A stretch of 64,000 bases of DNA from Actinoplanes siamensis (GTDB lineage: Bacteria; Actinomycetota; Actinomycetes; Mycobacteriales; Micromonosporaceae). Of this stretch, positions 8,471-16,980 are shown piece after piece. A program made the translations under genes and the position numbers. Position 1 is the stretch's first letter, and each line of letters opens with the position of its first letter. The notes under the pieces were generated by a model that searched no databases, was not told the DNA's origin, and saw nothing but the letters and a program-made list of their open reading frames with translations. Location of the stretch: assembly GCF_016862395.1 (NCBI RefSeq), contig NZ_BOMW01000061.1, positions 20,633 through 84,632 on the forward strand. Reading direction: 5' to 3'.

Positions 8471-10056
8471 GAGCACGCCGCCCCGTTGAGCTTCACGGTG
8501 GCCGGGGCGCTGGCCGTGCCGTTGGCGGTGAAGCCGACGGTGACCGAGGCGCCCGCCGCGAGCGACGGCGTGTGGCCGGGCGCGGCCGCCGTGACCGTCG
8601 TGCCGGACTGGGTGACCGTCGCGTTCCAGCCGCTGCCCAGCGTCACGCCGGACGGCCAGGTCCAGGTCACCTTCCACGGGTTGATCGCGCCGCCGCCGGT
8701 GTTCTGCACCTTGAGCTGGCCCTGGAAGCCGCCCTGCCAGGCGTTGTCCTGGGTGTAGGTGGCCTTGCAGGCGCCGGTGGCCGGCGCGCTGCCCGAGGTG
8801 GACGGCGACGGCGAGGAGGTGCCGCCACCACCGCTGGGCGGGATCAGGTACGGCTGCAGGATCGCCTGCTTGGCCTGGTTCACCGTGGTCCAGTCGTCGT
8901 TCGCGATGCCGCCGGTGTCACCCGAGTTCGGGTTCCACGACCAGTACGTGAACGACATCCCGTTCACACCGGTCCCGGTGTACGCCATCAGGCTCTGCAG
9001 CCACACCTTGTCGATGTCGGTGGCCAGCGTGGTGCCGAACTCACCGATCATGATCGGCGCGAGGTTCTGCTTGTACAGGTAGCCCCAGTACTTGTCCCAG
9101 ATCGCCGGCAGGTTCGCCGGGTACGACGGGTCGTCGAACCAGGCCTGGCGGTAGACCGAGGTGGCGTACTCGTGCGGTGAGTAGACCAGCCGGTTCGCCA
9201 CGTTGAGCCGTACCGGGAACTCCCCCGCCTTGGACAGGTTCCCGCCCCACCAGCCGCAGTCCTCGTCGTTGCCGGTGTCGTTGTCCCAGACGTTGGAGAG
9301 GCCGCCGCTCGGGCAGCTCACGCCCTCCACGAAGATCAGCCAGTTGGGCTGGACCGCGAGGATCGCGTTGCCGGCCCGCTCGGCCGCCAGCCGCCAGTCG
9401 CGGGCGGTGTCCCCGCAGCCCCAGCAGGCCCCGGTGGCGGCCGGGTTGGTGCCCTCCGCGTGCGGCTCGTTGTGCAGGTCGGCGCCGATCACCGTGGTGT
9501 TGCCGGCATAGTGCTGGGCGAGCGCTTTCCAGTCCGAGATCCAGGTGCTTTCCGGTACGGCGGAGGTGTACCACAGCGCGGTCTGTCCCGCCGATGTCGG
9601 CCGGTGCCGGTCCAGGATGATCCGCATGCCCTTGTCGCCGGCGTACGCGACGACCTTGTCCAGGATCTGCAGCGGGGAGAGTCCGACCAGGTCCGGGTTG
9701 ACGAAGTCGTTGATGCCGGTGGCGGTGGCGCCCGGCTTGAGCGCGTCGTCGGAGAACGGGATCCGCAGCGTGTTGTACCCGAGCGAGGCCATCGTGTCGA
9801 GCTGGCCGCGCCACGGGTTGCTGGCCCACAGGCCGTGGAACGTCTTGTTGTCGGTCTCCATGCCGAACCAGTTGATGCCGGTCAGCCGGACGGTGGCGCC
9901 CGTGCTGTCCACGATCTTGTTGCCGCTGGTGTGCAGGTAACCGACCCCGGTCCCGCCGCCGGCGGCGGCCGCCGGCTGGGCCGTGACGACGGCGGTCGCG
10001 GTGACCGCCGCGGCGGCCAGCGCGGTGAGGCCGGCCAGCCACTTTCGGTGTTGCAT
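8467..10056 (-). CDS. Secreted GH5 endoglucanase with CBM2
   Basis: 529 residues: signal peptide about 1-31 (ends in a run of alanines), GH5 domain 32-405, Gly/Ser/Pro linker 406-428, CBM2 429-529. E197 in DLHNEPH is the predicted acid/base and E339 in MIGEFGTT the nucleophile. LTGINWFGMET and LRIPFSDD near the N-terminus are typical of actinomycete GH5_1 endo-beta-1,4-glucanases. An AAGGAGCTCCC ribosome site lies just before the ATG. A perfect CebR box lies 45 bases upstream, so expression is probably induced by cello-oligosaccharides. The second cistron is the Cip1-like gene. Confidence 0.9.
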   Translation of the reverse strand: MQHRKWLAGLTALAAAAVTATAVVTAQPAAAAGGGTGVGYLHTSGNKIVDSTGATVRLTGINWFGMETDNKTFHGLWASNPWRGQLDTMASLGYNTLRIPFSDDALKPGATATGINDFVNPDLVGLSPLQILDKVVAYAGDKGMRIILDRHRPTSAGQTALWYTSAVPESTWISDWKALAQHYAGNTTVIGADLHNEPHAEGTNPAATGACWGCGDTARDWRLAAERAGNAILAVQPNWLIFVEGVSCPSGGLSNVWDNDTGNDEDCGWWGGNLSKAGEFPVRLNVANRLVYSPHEYATSVYRQAWFDDPSYPANLPAIWDKYWGYLYKQNLAPIMIGEFGTTLATDIDKVWLQSLMAYTGTGVNGMSFTYWSWNPNSGDTGGIANDDWTTVNQAKQAILQPYLIPPSGGGGTSSPSPSTSGSAPATGACKATYTQDNAWQGGFQGQLKVQNTGGGAINPWKVTWTWPSGVTLGSGWNATVTQSGTTVTAAAPGHTPSLAAGASVTVGFTANGTASAPATVKLNGAACS

Positions 10057-10100
10057 GGGAGCTCCTTCGAGAACGGAAGGCGTGAAACATCATGTTGACA

Positions 10101-10114
10101 TGGGAGCGCTCCCA
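10101..10114 (-). promoter_or_regulatory. CebR operator (perfect palindrome)
   Basis: TGGGAGCGCTCCCA is identical to the CebR consensus palindrome. It lies 45 bases upstream of the endoglucanase start and controls the endoglucanase/Cip1-like operon in the same way as the box at 4307. Confidence 0.88.
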
Positions 10115-10561
10115 GCAACAACGTCCATCGATGTTTTCTCCCGCCCCCGCCCCGCGCGCCACTACACCTAAGGCATCCTAGGAAGACAGGATGAAAGTCT
10201 CGGCCTGAGGCCGTACCGGGCAGCGGCCTCCAGCCGCCGGCACGGCGTGGCGGGCTGGGAGCCACGGGCGCGTCAGCTCCCCTGACGCACCTTCCAGCGG
10301 CCGCCCGGACCCGCGCCGCGGGGCGCCGTGGGTGGCCAGCGCGATTCCCGCCTCGGGCACACCGTCGCGGTGACCCTGCTCGATCTCGGCCGCTTGGCCA
10401 GCCGGTTCCGGGGTACGGGGAGAGGGGCGGCGGGGCCGGGAGGGGCCCGCTTGCTACTCGGTGATCACCACGCCGGGTAGGCTCCAGCATCGACGGCCGA
10501 GTCACCGACGGCGCGGGGGCGCCGATCACCAGGCCGTCGTGGAAAGCGGAGGGCAAGTCAG
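10115..10561. other. Intergenic region without a supported gene
   Basis: The left part must hold the endoglucanase promoter and the right part the promoter of the small zinc-ribbon gene. GCGTCAG (10270-10276) and CTGACGC (10282-10288) form a 7-bp inverted repeat. The palindrome TCCTAGGA lies near 10177-10184. I see no credible coding sequence on either strand. Confidence 0.4.
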
Positions 10562-11086
10562 ATGGACCTGCACGGGACCGAGTCCGAGTCCGAGGGCATG
10601 GGGGCGGCGCCTTCGGTGGCCCGGCTGTTGCTGGAGCTGCGCGGACGCGCCAGGGTCGACGTCAAGCCGGCCGGCCGCAGCATCCAGATCCGCCCGCAGG
10701 GCGCCCGCAACGTGGCGGTGCACATCCACCCCGGCGGCGTCGACATCGCGGTGGCCCGCAACCAGGCCGACGAGGTGGCCGCCACGATCTTCGGCGCGAC
10801 GGTGAAGGACCCCGACGACCCGATCCCGTTCGTCTCGGTCGAAAGCCATCTGATCGACGCCAACTATGACGCCATCCTGACCGCCGCCGTGCAGGCCGTC
10901 GAGCTGCGCCGGTCCGGCCCGCCGAAGACCCCGCGCGCCGCCGCGACGCCGCGGGCCGCCGGCTCCCGGTCCGCCGCCGCGCCGAAGGCGACCCGGCCGG
11001 CGACCCGGCCGGACCGGCCGATCTGTCCCCGCTGCAAGCAGTACGAGTTGCTGGCCAGCGGCGAGTGCCCGTCCGGCTACTGCTGA
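10562..11086 (+). CDS. Hypothetical protein with C-terminal zinc-ribbon-like tail
   Basis: 174 residues, not recognised. Residues 1-110 look like a compact alpha/beta domain (RLLLELRGRARVDVKP, then HIHPGGVDIAV). Residues 115-150 are an Ala/Pro/Arg-rich linker. The end reads CPRCKQYELL and GECPSGYC, giving four cysteines spaced CxxC...CxxxxC that could bind zinc. A GGAGGG ribosome site lies about ten bases before the ATG. It stands alone. A nucleic-acid or protein-binding role is possible from the basic linker and cysteine tail, but no function can be assigned. Confidence 0.75.
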   Translation: MDLHGTESESEGMGAAPSVARLLLELRGRARVDVKPAGRSIQIRPQGARNVAVHIHPGGVDIAVARNQADEVAATIFGATVKDPDDPIPFVSVESHLIDANYDAILTAAVQAVELRRSGPPKTPRAAATPRAAGSRSAAAPKATRPATRPDRPICPRCKQYELLASGECPSGYC

Positions 11087-11308
11087 TCCGGCCCAGGTGG
11101 CGCGCGTCGTCGATGCGCGTGCGGTAGCGGGCGACGGCTCCGGCGATCCGGCCGGAGCACACCCGTCATACGTGCCAGGAGACCACGGTTCGGTGCGCAG
11201 TCCGGTCAGCGTCGTCCCGGGCGGCATCCCGTACGGCACCGGCTCGGTGTCCGGGCCGGTGCGCAAACGTGCCCCGGCCGCTCTGCCGGATCAGGCCGGC
11301 GTCGGGGC

Positions 11309-11480
11309 ATGACCGCAGATCTTTCTACCGCCGAGTCGTTCTTGCAGGCCGAAGGCCTGGTCTTGGAACGCCGCGTGCTCGCCGCGCTGTTCCCGGACAC
11401 CGGCGCGGGCAGATGGTGGAGGTGCTGCGCGGCTACCGCAACGCCGGCGGCTGGCCCGGTCACCTGGGAGCCGCCGAGCG
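11309..11480 (+). pseudogene. Frameshifted N-terminal relic, prenyltransferase/squalene-oxidase-repeat-like
   Basis: An ATG at 11309 opens a frame reading MTADLSTAESFLQAEGL, then LERRVLAALFPDTGAG. At about 11410 the similarity jumps to another frame, MVEVLRGYRNAGGWPGHL. The arrangement (helical start, LxxRRxxxLF, then AYRNxDGG-like) resembles actinobacterial proteins with prenyltransferase/squalene-oxidase repeats. The rest of such a gene, normally some 250 residues more, is absent. I read it as a decayed fragment. Confidence 0.35.
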
Positions 11481-11554
11481 CGGGGGCGCGGCTGGAGCGG
11501 CGGGGTACGGGACGGTGCAGGCGGTGCGGAGGCTCACCTCGTACCTGACCGCGG

Positions 11555-12070
11555 CTAGATCCAGACCGGTGCCAGCGGTGGCGTCCCGGTCCGCGGCCCC
11601 GCGGGGGACGGGGCCGCGGGGCACCAGTACCAGCGCGGCGTCCGATCGCCTCGGGGCAGCTCGAGGAGGACGGCGTGCTGATAGTGGAACGGTTCCAGTG
11701 AGAACGCGTGCAGCTTGTCCAGATCGTGCTGGACCGCCTCGGGATCGGCGCCTTCCCGTTTCACCTCGACGACGAGCACGTTGTCGGCCGGTCGGGACCT
11801 CCCGCGGCGGTGGATTATCAGGTCGGGATAGACGACCTGCGTGCCCCCGGGCAGAGTCAGCCTCTTGGCCAGCCAGTCCTTCTCGTTCCGGGTCCACCTG
11901 TTGTATTCCACGTCGACCGCCAGCGACGGCAGCTGCGTCCGCACCCACGAGGCCAGATGCCCGGCGATGTGGAACACCACGGAGCGCTCGTGCGCTCCCT
12001 CGGTGAACAGCTGGCGCTGGTCGTCGAAGACCTGCCGGACGGCTGCGCGCAGGGCGGCCTCGACAGACAT
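11555..12070 (-). CDS. PD-(D/E)XK nuclease-like hypothetical protein
   Basis: About 171 residues. The central segment VVYPDLIIHRRG followed after ten residues by NVLVVEVKREG fits the PD-(D/E)XK nuclease core: an acidic residue on one strand and E-x-K on the next. An upstream helical region (SVEAALRAAVRQVF, then HLASWVRTQL) precedes it. No restriction-modification or repair partner lies next to it, so the target is unknown. ATG 12070 was chosen; GTG at 12079 is an alternative, and neither has a clear ribosome site. The C-terminus is Pro-rich and probably disordered. Confidence 0.65.
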   Translation of the reverse strand: MSVEAALRAAVRQVFDDQRQLFTEGAHERSVVFHIAGHLASWVRTQLPSLAVDVEYNRWTRNEKDWLAKRLTLPGGTQVVYPDLIIHRRGRSRPADNVLVVEVKREGADPEAVQHDLDKLHAFSLEPFHYQHAVLLELPRGDRTPRWYWCPAAPSPAGPRTGTPPLAPVWI

Positions 12071-12114
12071 GCGGCTCACGACGTGCACGCCGTCGACTGT
12101 ATGACTCGATGAGT

Positions 12115-12146
12115 CCGCGCAGCCGGCGGGCCCGCCGGCTGCGCGG
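12115..12146 (-). terminator. Perfect 32-base palindrome, probable terminator
   Basis: CCGCGCAGCCGGCGGG is followed at once by its exact reverse complement. It starts five bases after the ABC permease stop codon. It has no T tract, as is common for terminators in high-GC actinomycetes, and would fold into a long hairpin closed by a minimal loop. Confidence 0.65.
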
Positions 12147-12150
12147 AAGG

Positions 12151-13443
12151 TCACGCGCGCATCACCGTGGCGATCGGGATCCCGGCCGCCCGGATTGCCG
12201 GGACGAAGCCACCGAGGATGCCGGCCACCAGCCCGGCGATGATCCCGGACACCCCGGCCGACCAGGGGAACTCGACACCCTGCAGGAACGGCTCGGACGG
12301 GCCGAGAACGACGGTCACGGCCTTGAGCGCTGCCACGCTCACCCCGATCGCGGCCGCCGCTGTGAACAGGCCGGTCAGCAGCGTCTCGGCCAGCACGATC
12401 CCGGCCAGCACGGCCCGGGGTGTGCCGACCGCCCGACGCAGCGCGAACTCCTCGACCCGCTCGCCGACCGTGGCCAGTCCGACGTTGAGCACTCCGGCCG
12501 CGCCGATGACCAGGACCAGGCCGGCCATCGCCAGGAAGATCAGGCGCAGCAGGTTCAGCTGGTCCTGCATCTCCTTGCGGGAGTCGATCGTCTCGATGGA
12601 CATGTCGGCGCCGCCCAGGCCCTTCAGCTTGGCCGTCAGCACCGGCTCGACCGGGGTGCTGGCGGCCATCGCCACCTGGATGTCGCTCATCCCGTTCGGG
12701 TCGGTGAGCCGGGCCAGCGGGAGCCAGTTGGTCAGCTCGTCCAGCCGGACGTATCCGTGCGGCTGCGGGTCACCGTCCTTGACCACGCCGATCAGCTGCG
12801 GGGTCATGTCGGCCGACGCGCCGTTGACGCGCATCTGCGCGGGGACGTGGTAACGCTCGAAGCCCTTCGCCGCCTCCTCGTTCAGCACCAGACGCGGGGC
12901 CATCATCGGCGCGGAGGCGAAGTCGAGCCAGGCGCCGGACTGCGGGCGGTACGGCCGGAACTCGCGGACGTCCCCGGTCAGCGCGGTCAGCCGCAGCTCG
13001 ATGGCCTGTCCCTGCGGCAGCCCGGCGTTCGGGTCGTAGCACTTGCCGGTGGCGTCGCAGATCTGCGAGGCGCCGCCCCAGTTCTGGTCGAACGGGGAAC
13101 CGCCCGCGTTGACCGGGCGCACCCCGGGCTCGCCGACGACAGCGGTCAGGCCGACCATGGCCACCGCGTCCGGGCGGCCCCGGACCGTGTCGACCACGGC
13201 CTGGCCGGCGCCGGCGACCGGCGGGACGCCGTAGAGCACCTTGGTGCCGTCGATGCCGGTCTGCAGTTCCAGGTCGGCGAGCTGGAGCCGCTCGGCGATG
13301 CCGGCGCCGGCCTGGACCACGACCACGGCCAGCACGCCGAGGAACAGGCTCACCATGGAGAGCAGGGTGCGCAGCTTGCGGGCCCGGATGCCCTGCAACC
13401 CGATGATCGAGGCCGACCTCAGCCGGCCGGAGAAACGCCTCAC
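12151..13443 (-). CDS. MacB-like ABC transporter permease (FtsX fold)
   Basis: 430 residues with the four-helix MacB/FtsX layout: one helix at about 24-48, a large extracytoplasmic domain (about 50-290), then three helices in the last 140 residues. The end, GGFVPAIRAAGIPIATVMRA, is the family's usual C-terminus. The periplasmic domain carries two cysteines (ICDATGKCYD) that may pair. GTG start overlaps the ATPase stop (GTGA). With the ATPase and lipoprotein it forms a tripartite MacAB-like exporter or mechanotransmission system; the substrate is unknown. Confidence 0.85.
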   Translation of the reverse strand: MRRFSGRLRSASIIGLQGIRARKLRTLLSMVSLFLGVLAVVVVQAGAGIAERLQLADLELQTGIDGTKVLYGVPPVAGAGQAVVDTVRGRPDAVAMVGLTAVVGEPGVRPVNAGGSPFDQNWGGASQICDATGKCYDPNAGLPQGQAIELRLTALTGDVREFRPYRPQSGAWLDFASAPMMAPRLVLNEEAAKGFERYHVPAQMRVNGASADMTPQLIGVVKDGDPQPHGYVRLDELTNWLPLARLTDPNGMSDIQVAMAASTPVEPVLTAKLKGLGGADMSIETIDSRKEMQDQLNLLRLIFLAMAGLVLVIGAAGVLNVGLATVGERVEEFALRRAVGTPRAVLAGIVLAETLLTGLFTAAAAIGVSVAALKAVTVVLGPSEPFLQGVEFPWSAGVSGIIAGLVAGILGGFVPAIRAAGIPIATVMRA

Positions 13444-14150
13444 GACAGCCGTCCCGCGGAGAGAGTGTGCGAGCGCTCGGTGAGCACCCCGGACCGCAGA
13501 TCCGCGATGCGTCCCATCCGGGCCGCGTGATCACGGTCGTGGGTGACCAGGATCAGGGCGCACCCGCGGGTGGTCGCCTCCTGCAGCGCGTCGATCACGA
13601 TCGACCCGGTCTCGGTGTCGAGGGCGCCGGTCGGCTCGTCGGCCAGCAGCACCCGCGGGTCGCGGACCAGGGCCCGGGCGATCGCCACCCGTTGCTGCTC
13701 GCCGCCGGACATCTTCACCGGCCGGTTCCTGGCCAGGTGCGCGATGCCTACCTGCTCCAGCGCCGCCATCACCCGGGCGCGGCGGTCCCGGCGCGGCAGC
13801 CAGCCCTGCCCGTTGATCAGCGCCATCGCCACGTTCTGCGCGGCGGTCAGGTGCTTGAGCAGGAAGAACCGCTGGAAAACGAACCCGAAGTGGGAGCTGC
13901 GCAGCTTGGCGGCATGCCGCTCGGGCAGCCGGCTGATGTCCCGCCCGTCCAGCGAGTACGTCCCCGAGTCCGGCCGGTCGAAGAGGCCCAGCACACTGAG
14001 CAGGGTGCTCTTGCCGGAGCCGGACCGGCCGACGATCGCCACGCTCTCCCCGGCCCGGACGGTCAGGTCGACCCCGTCCAGGATCGTGCGCGGTTCCTTC
14101 TGCCCCTTCAGGACCTTGGTGATCCCGGTGAGCCGGATCAGCTCGGTCAC
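13440..14150 (-). CDS. ABC transporter ATPase (MacB/LolD type)
   Basis: 236 residues, a complete nucleotide-binding subunit. Walker A is GRSGSGKST, the signature is SGGEQQR, Walker B is VLLADEPTGALD, and the switch histidine is in LVTHDRD. ADEPTGALD is characteristic of the MacB/LolD/FtsE subgroup, in agreement with the permease next door. It starts with GTG overlapping the stop of the lipoprotein gene and in turn overlaps the permease start by four bases. Confidence 0.92.
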   Translation of the reverse strand: MTELIRLTGITKVLKGQKEPRTILDGVDLTVRAGESVAIVGRSGSGKSTLLSVLGLFDRPDSGTYSLDGRDISRLPERHAAKLRSSHFGFVFQRFFLLKHLTAAQNVAMALINGQGWLPRRDRRARVMAALEQVGIAHLARNRPVKMSGGEQQRVAIARALVRDPRVLLADEPTGALDTETGSIVIDALQEATTRGCALILVTHDRDHAARMGRIADLRSGVLTERSHTLSAGRLS

Positions 14151-15118
14151 TGCGTCACAGCCGGGGTCGGCAGGTTCGGCCCGGGGATGGCGACCGTCTC
14201 GTCACCCTTCAGACCCTTCTTGATCTCCACGACCTTGCCGTCGGAGATGCCGAGCGTGACGTCGACCGTCTTACGGGTCTGCCCCTCCCCCACGACCAGG
14301 TCGACCTTGCCGCGGCCCTGCGAGCCGGCGACCGCCTCGACCGGCAGCACCAGCACCTTCGACGCCTTGTCGGTGACCAGCTCGATCGTCACGTCGGCGC
14401 CGTTGATCAGCTTGACGCTAGCCGGCGGCACGCAGACCAGGCGCATGCCGGTCGGCTCCGACCCGCCCGCGGACGAGGAGTCGGGCGGCGAGCCCTGGTC
14501 CGGGGCCGGGGCGGCGGACGGCCCCTGGGCGGGCGCCGTGGTCGTCGTCAGGGGCGCGGGCACGACGCCGGCGGGCAGCGCGGCGATCGTCCCGAGCGCC
14601 GCGCACCGGAACGGCCCGGGACCGTTCTTGATCTGCGCCTGCACCTGCCTGACCGCGCCGGAGATCCGGTACGCCTGGGCGCTGTCGATGTCGGCGACGA
14701 TCCCGTACCCGGAGTGGGTGGCCGAGACCACCGGCATGCCCTTGGTGACGGTGGCGTGGTCGTCCATCAGGCGCCCGGCGAAGACCGAACCGGCCGGGAT
14801 CTCCACCCGCTGCGGGATGCCGCCGTGCCACACGCTGGCCACCCAGACCGGGGTGTCGTCCGGCTCCTTCGGCAGGCTCCGGCTCACCCAGCGCAGCTCG
14901 CCGTCGGCCGGCGCGACGACGCCGAACACCGGGTTGATGGCGACCTTGCCGGCCAGGCTGATCTTGTTGCTGAGGTCCTGCCGGGCAGGCTTGACCGTGG
15001 TGAGCACGGTGCCCCGGTCGGCCAGGCCCGGGGTCTGCGCGGCCTCACCGGACGACGAGCACCCGGCGGCCGAGAGGACCACCACCAACCCCAGAAGGGC
15101 ATGCCTGCGTGCAACCAC
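14147..15118 (-). CDS. Lipoprotein adaptor of the MacAB-like transporter
   Basis: 323 residues. The lipobox LSAAGC places the lipid-anchored cysteine at about residue 20. The body resembles a MacA/HlyD-type adaptor: a beta-barrel-like half (GKVAINPVFGVVAPADGEL), a Pro/Ala/Ser-rich insertion around 200-235, and a C-terminal barrel (KVLVLPVEAVAGSQG, VTLGISDGKVVEIKKGL, ETVAIPGPN) typical of membrane-fusion proteins. No long coiled coil is visible, as expected for an actinomycete without an outer membrane. The GTG start follows a GGAGGA ribosome site; first gene of the operon. Confidence 0.8.
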   Translation of the reverse strand: MVARRHALLGLVVVLSAAGCSSSGEAAQTPGLADRGTVLTTVKPARQDLSNKISLAGKVAINPVFGVVAPADGELRWVSRSLPKEPDDTPVWVASVWHGGIPQRVEIPAGSVFAGRLMDDHATVTKGMPVVSATHSGYGIVADIDSAQAYRISGAVRQVQAQIKNGPGPFRCAALGTIAALPAGVVPAPLTTTTAPAQGPSAAPAPDQGSPPDSSSAGGSEPTGMRLVCVPPASVKLINGADVTIELVTDKASKVLVLPVEAVAGSQGRGKVDLVVGEGQTRKTVDVTLGISDGKVVEIKKGLKGDETVAIPGPNLPTPAVTQ

Positions 15119-15233
15119 CCGAGTCCTCCGTCGTCGATGCGTTCAGCGGCGCGGCGAAGGGTACCGGACACACGCAACCCACAGAAAGATCGCAGATCGC
15201 CGGCCGCTGTCGTCGACGCTCTAGCCTCGGGGC

Positions 15234-16028
15234 ATGCTGTTACTGGTTCCAGGGGACGTGGTGCGGCCGCGCCGGCCCGACGAGCACTTCGCGGACGAGG
15301 CGCGGGCGGCGCTGGCCGCCGGTCACGAGGTCGCGGTGCTGGGCGACGGCGCCCCGGTGCCGGCTTCGGACGACGTGGTCTACCGCGGCTGGATGATGTC
15401 CGGCGCGGAGTACGCGGCGCTGGCCGCCCGCGGGGTGGCGTTGCGGACCGGCCCGGCCGACTACCGGCGGGCGCACGAACTGCCCGGATGGTATGCGGCG
15501 GTGGCGTCCCGTACCCCGCGATCGGTCTGGACCTGCGGTGACGACCGGGCCGGCTTCCTGGCGGCGTGCGCCTCGCTCGGCTCCGGGGCCGCGGTGCTGC
15601 GCGACTACACGAAGTCGATGAAGCACTACTGGGACGAGGCGGCCTTCGTCCCGTCGGTGGCCGACACCACCGCCGCGTGGCGGGTGGCGAGCCGCTTCCG
15701 GGAGTTGCGCGACGACGACTTCACCGGGGGTTTCGTGCTGCGGCGCTTCGAGGAGTTCACCGGCGCCGAGGTGCGGACCTGGTGGGTCGACGGGGTGTGC
15801 CGGCTGGTCACCGCGCATCCGGACACGCCGTCCGAGCCGCCGCCGACGGATCTGGACGTCGCCGGGTTCGCGCCGCTGATCAGCGGCCTGCGCCTGCCGT
15901 TCGTCACGGCGGACCTGGTCCGCCGCGCGGACGGCGAGTGGCGCCTGGTCGAGATCGGCGACGGCCAGGTCAGCGACCGGCCCCGCTCCACGCCGGCCGC
16001 CGAGCTGATCGCCGCGCTGGCCCGGTGA
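15234..16028 (+). CDS. ATP-grasp domain protein (R2K-like clade)
   Basis: 264 residues. The N-terminal third is a Rossmann-like pre-ATP-grasp domain. The C-terminal part has VLRDYTKSMKHYW, FVLRRFEEFTGAEVRTWWVDG and VEIGDGQVSD, consistent with the R2K group of ATP-grasp ligases, which lack a described substrate in most cases. Enzymes of this fold join a carboxylate to an amine or thiol through an acyl-phosphate. It is divergent from the MacAB-like operon with 115 bases between. A TAGCCT -10-like element lies just before the ATG, so the mRNA may be leaderless. Confidence 0.75.
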   Translation: MLLLVPGDVVRPRRPDEHFADEARAALAAGHEVAVLGDGAPVPASDDVVYRGWMMSGAEYAALAARGVALRTGPADYRRAHELPGWYAAVASRTPRSVWTCGDDRAGFLAACASLGSGAAVLRDYTKSMKHYWDEAAFVPSVADTTAAWRVASRFRELRDDDFTGGFVLRRFEEFTGAEVRTWWVDGVCRLVTAHPDTPSEPPPTDLDVAGFAPLISGLRLPFVTADLVRRADGEWRLVEIGDGQVSDRPRSTPAAELIAALAR

Positions 16029-16139
16029 CGTGCCGCGATGATCAGCGGTCGGGCATGCGGTGGTCGCGCGGCGACGCCCCGGTGACCCGTGCCCATCAGC
16101 GCCTCGGGGGTCCGCTGTCCGGGCGCCGCATGGTCTGCT

Positions 16140-16538
16140 CTACTCCTCGATCCGGAGCACGATGCGTCCGTCGGCCACGCCCTTGTACCAGCGGGGATCA
16201 CTCGTCATCACGTCCACGCCCAGGTCGAGCGCGAGCATCGCGGCCGACGCGCAGTCCGGGCGGCCGGTCAGCGCCCGCAGCGCCACCAGCGCTTCCCAGT
16301 CCTCGGCGTCATCGGTGATCAGGAACGTGGCCGGATGCGCGATCAGCAGCTCCAGTCGCTCCCGCTCGATCATCGCGGTGTTGTGGCCGGCCTCGATCAG
16401 GCACCACAGCGGGATGATCACCGCACCGTTCTCGTCGTTGATCTCGGCCAGCGTCTCACCGACCGCCACCGAGCCGCGCACCCACGCGGTGATCGCCGAC
16501 GTGTCGAGAACCAGCTTGGCGTCGCGCCCCTGCGTCAC
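16140..16538 (-). CDS. PIN-domain toxin (VapC-like)
   Basis: 132 residues, the usual size of a VapC ribonuclease. LVLDTSAITAWV gives the first conserved Asp, CLIEAGH the Glu, RPDCASAAMLALDLG the third acidic position and VMTSDPRWY the last. Together these form the PIN metal site. GTG start overlaps the upstream antitoxin-like gene as GTGA. Such toxins cut tRNA or rRNA when the antitoxin is degraded. Confidence 0.85.
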   Translation of the reverse strand: MTQGRDAKLVLDTSAITAWVRGSVAVGETLAEINDENGAVIIPLWCLIEAGHNTAMIERERLELLIAHPATFLITDDAEDWEALVALRALTGRPDCASAAMLALDLGVDVMTSDPRWYKGVADGRIVLRIEE

Positions 16539-16711
16539 GCGGGCCGCGACCGCAGCCCGGCGAGGAACGCCGCCCGGCCCTCGGCGTCGCGTGCCCGCTC
16601 GGCTTTGCGCCGCCGCTGCCGCGCCCGCGCCTTGCCCTCGTCGGTGACGGCCAGCCCCATCCGGGCGTGGATGTCCTCGACGCTCAACTTGGAACTGGTG
16701 TCCTGCTCCAT
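16535..16711 (-). CDS. Small antitoxin-like protein (partner of PIN toxin)
   Basis: 58 residues starting at ATG 16711 (MEQDTSSKLSVEDIHARMG). Charged and helix-rich, with a basic middle (ARARQRRRKAERARD) and a four-base stop/start overlap with the PIN gene. Size, order and coupling fit a VapB-type antitoxin, although no DNA-binding motif is obvious. The longer frame upstream runs through intergenic DNA and is not used. Confidence 0.72.
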   Translation of the reverse strand: MEQDTSSKLSVEDIHARMGLAVTDEGKARARQRRRKAERARDAEGRAAFLAGLRSRPA

Positions 16712-16980
16712 GCGATCAGAGTAACCGCGCCCGGCCGCATGTCCTATCCTCGGCGCCCGCGCCCCGTACCGAGCGGAACCCGACCCACCGGCCGACACCG
16801 CCCGGCGCCACGCCTGGCGCGGGCCGGCAACTCCGCGACCGGCGGCCCGTGGCGCGACTGCTGGCGGTCGCCCCCCAGCGCGCTCCATCGACCAGCGTCC
16901 GGAAACGCCCACCATTATCGAGATCCTTCCTTCGGGTAAATCCCGTCGCGGCGGGGCGGGGCTTGTGTTTGGGTGGCGAC

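Noticed and set aside
15234..16028. Graspetide-type RiPP system around the ATP-grasp gene
   Set aside because: No short Asp/Glu/Thr-rich precursor gene is adjacent, and the ATP-grasp belongs to the R2K-like group, not the graspetide ligases.
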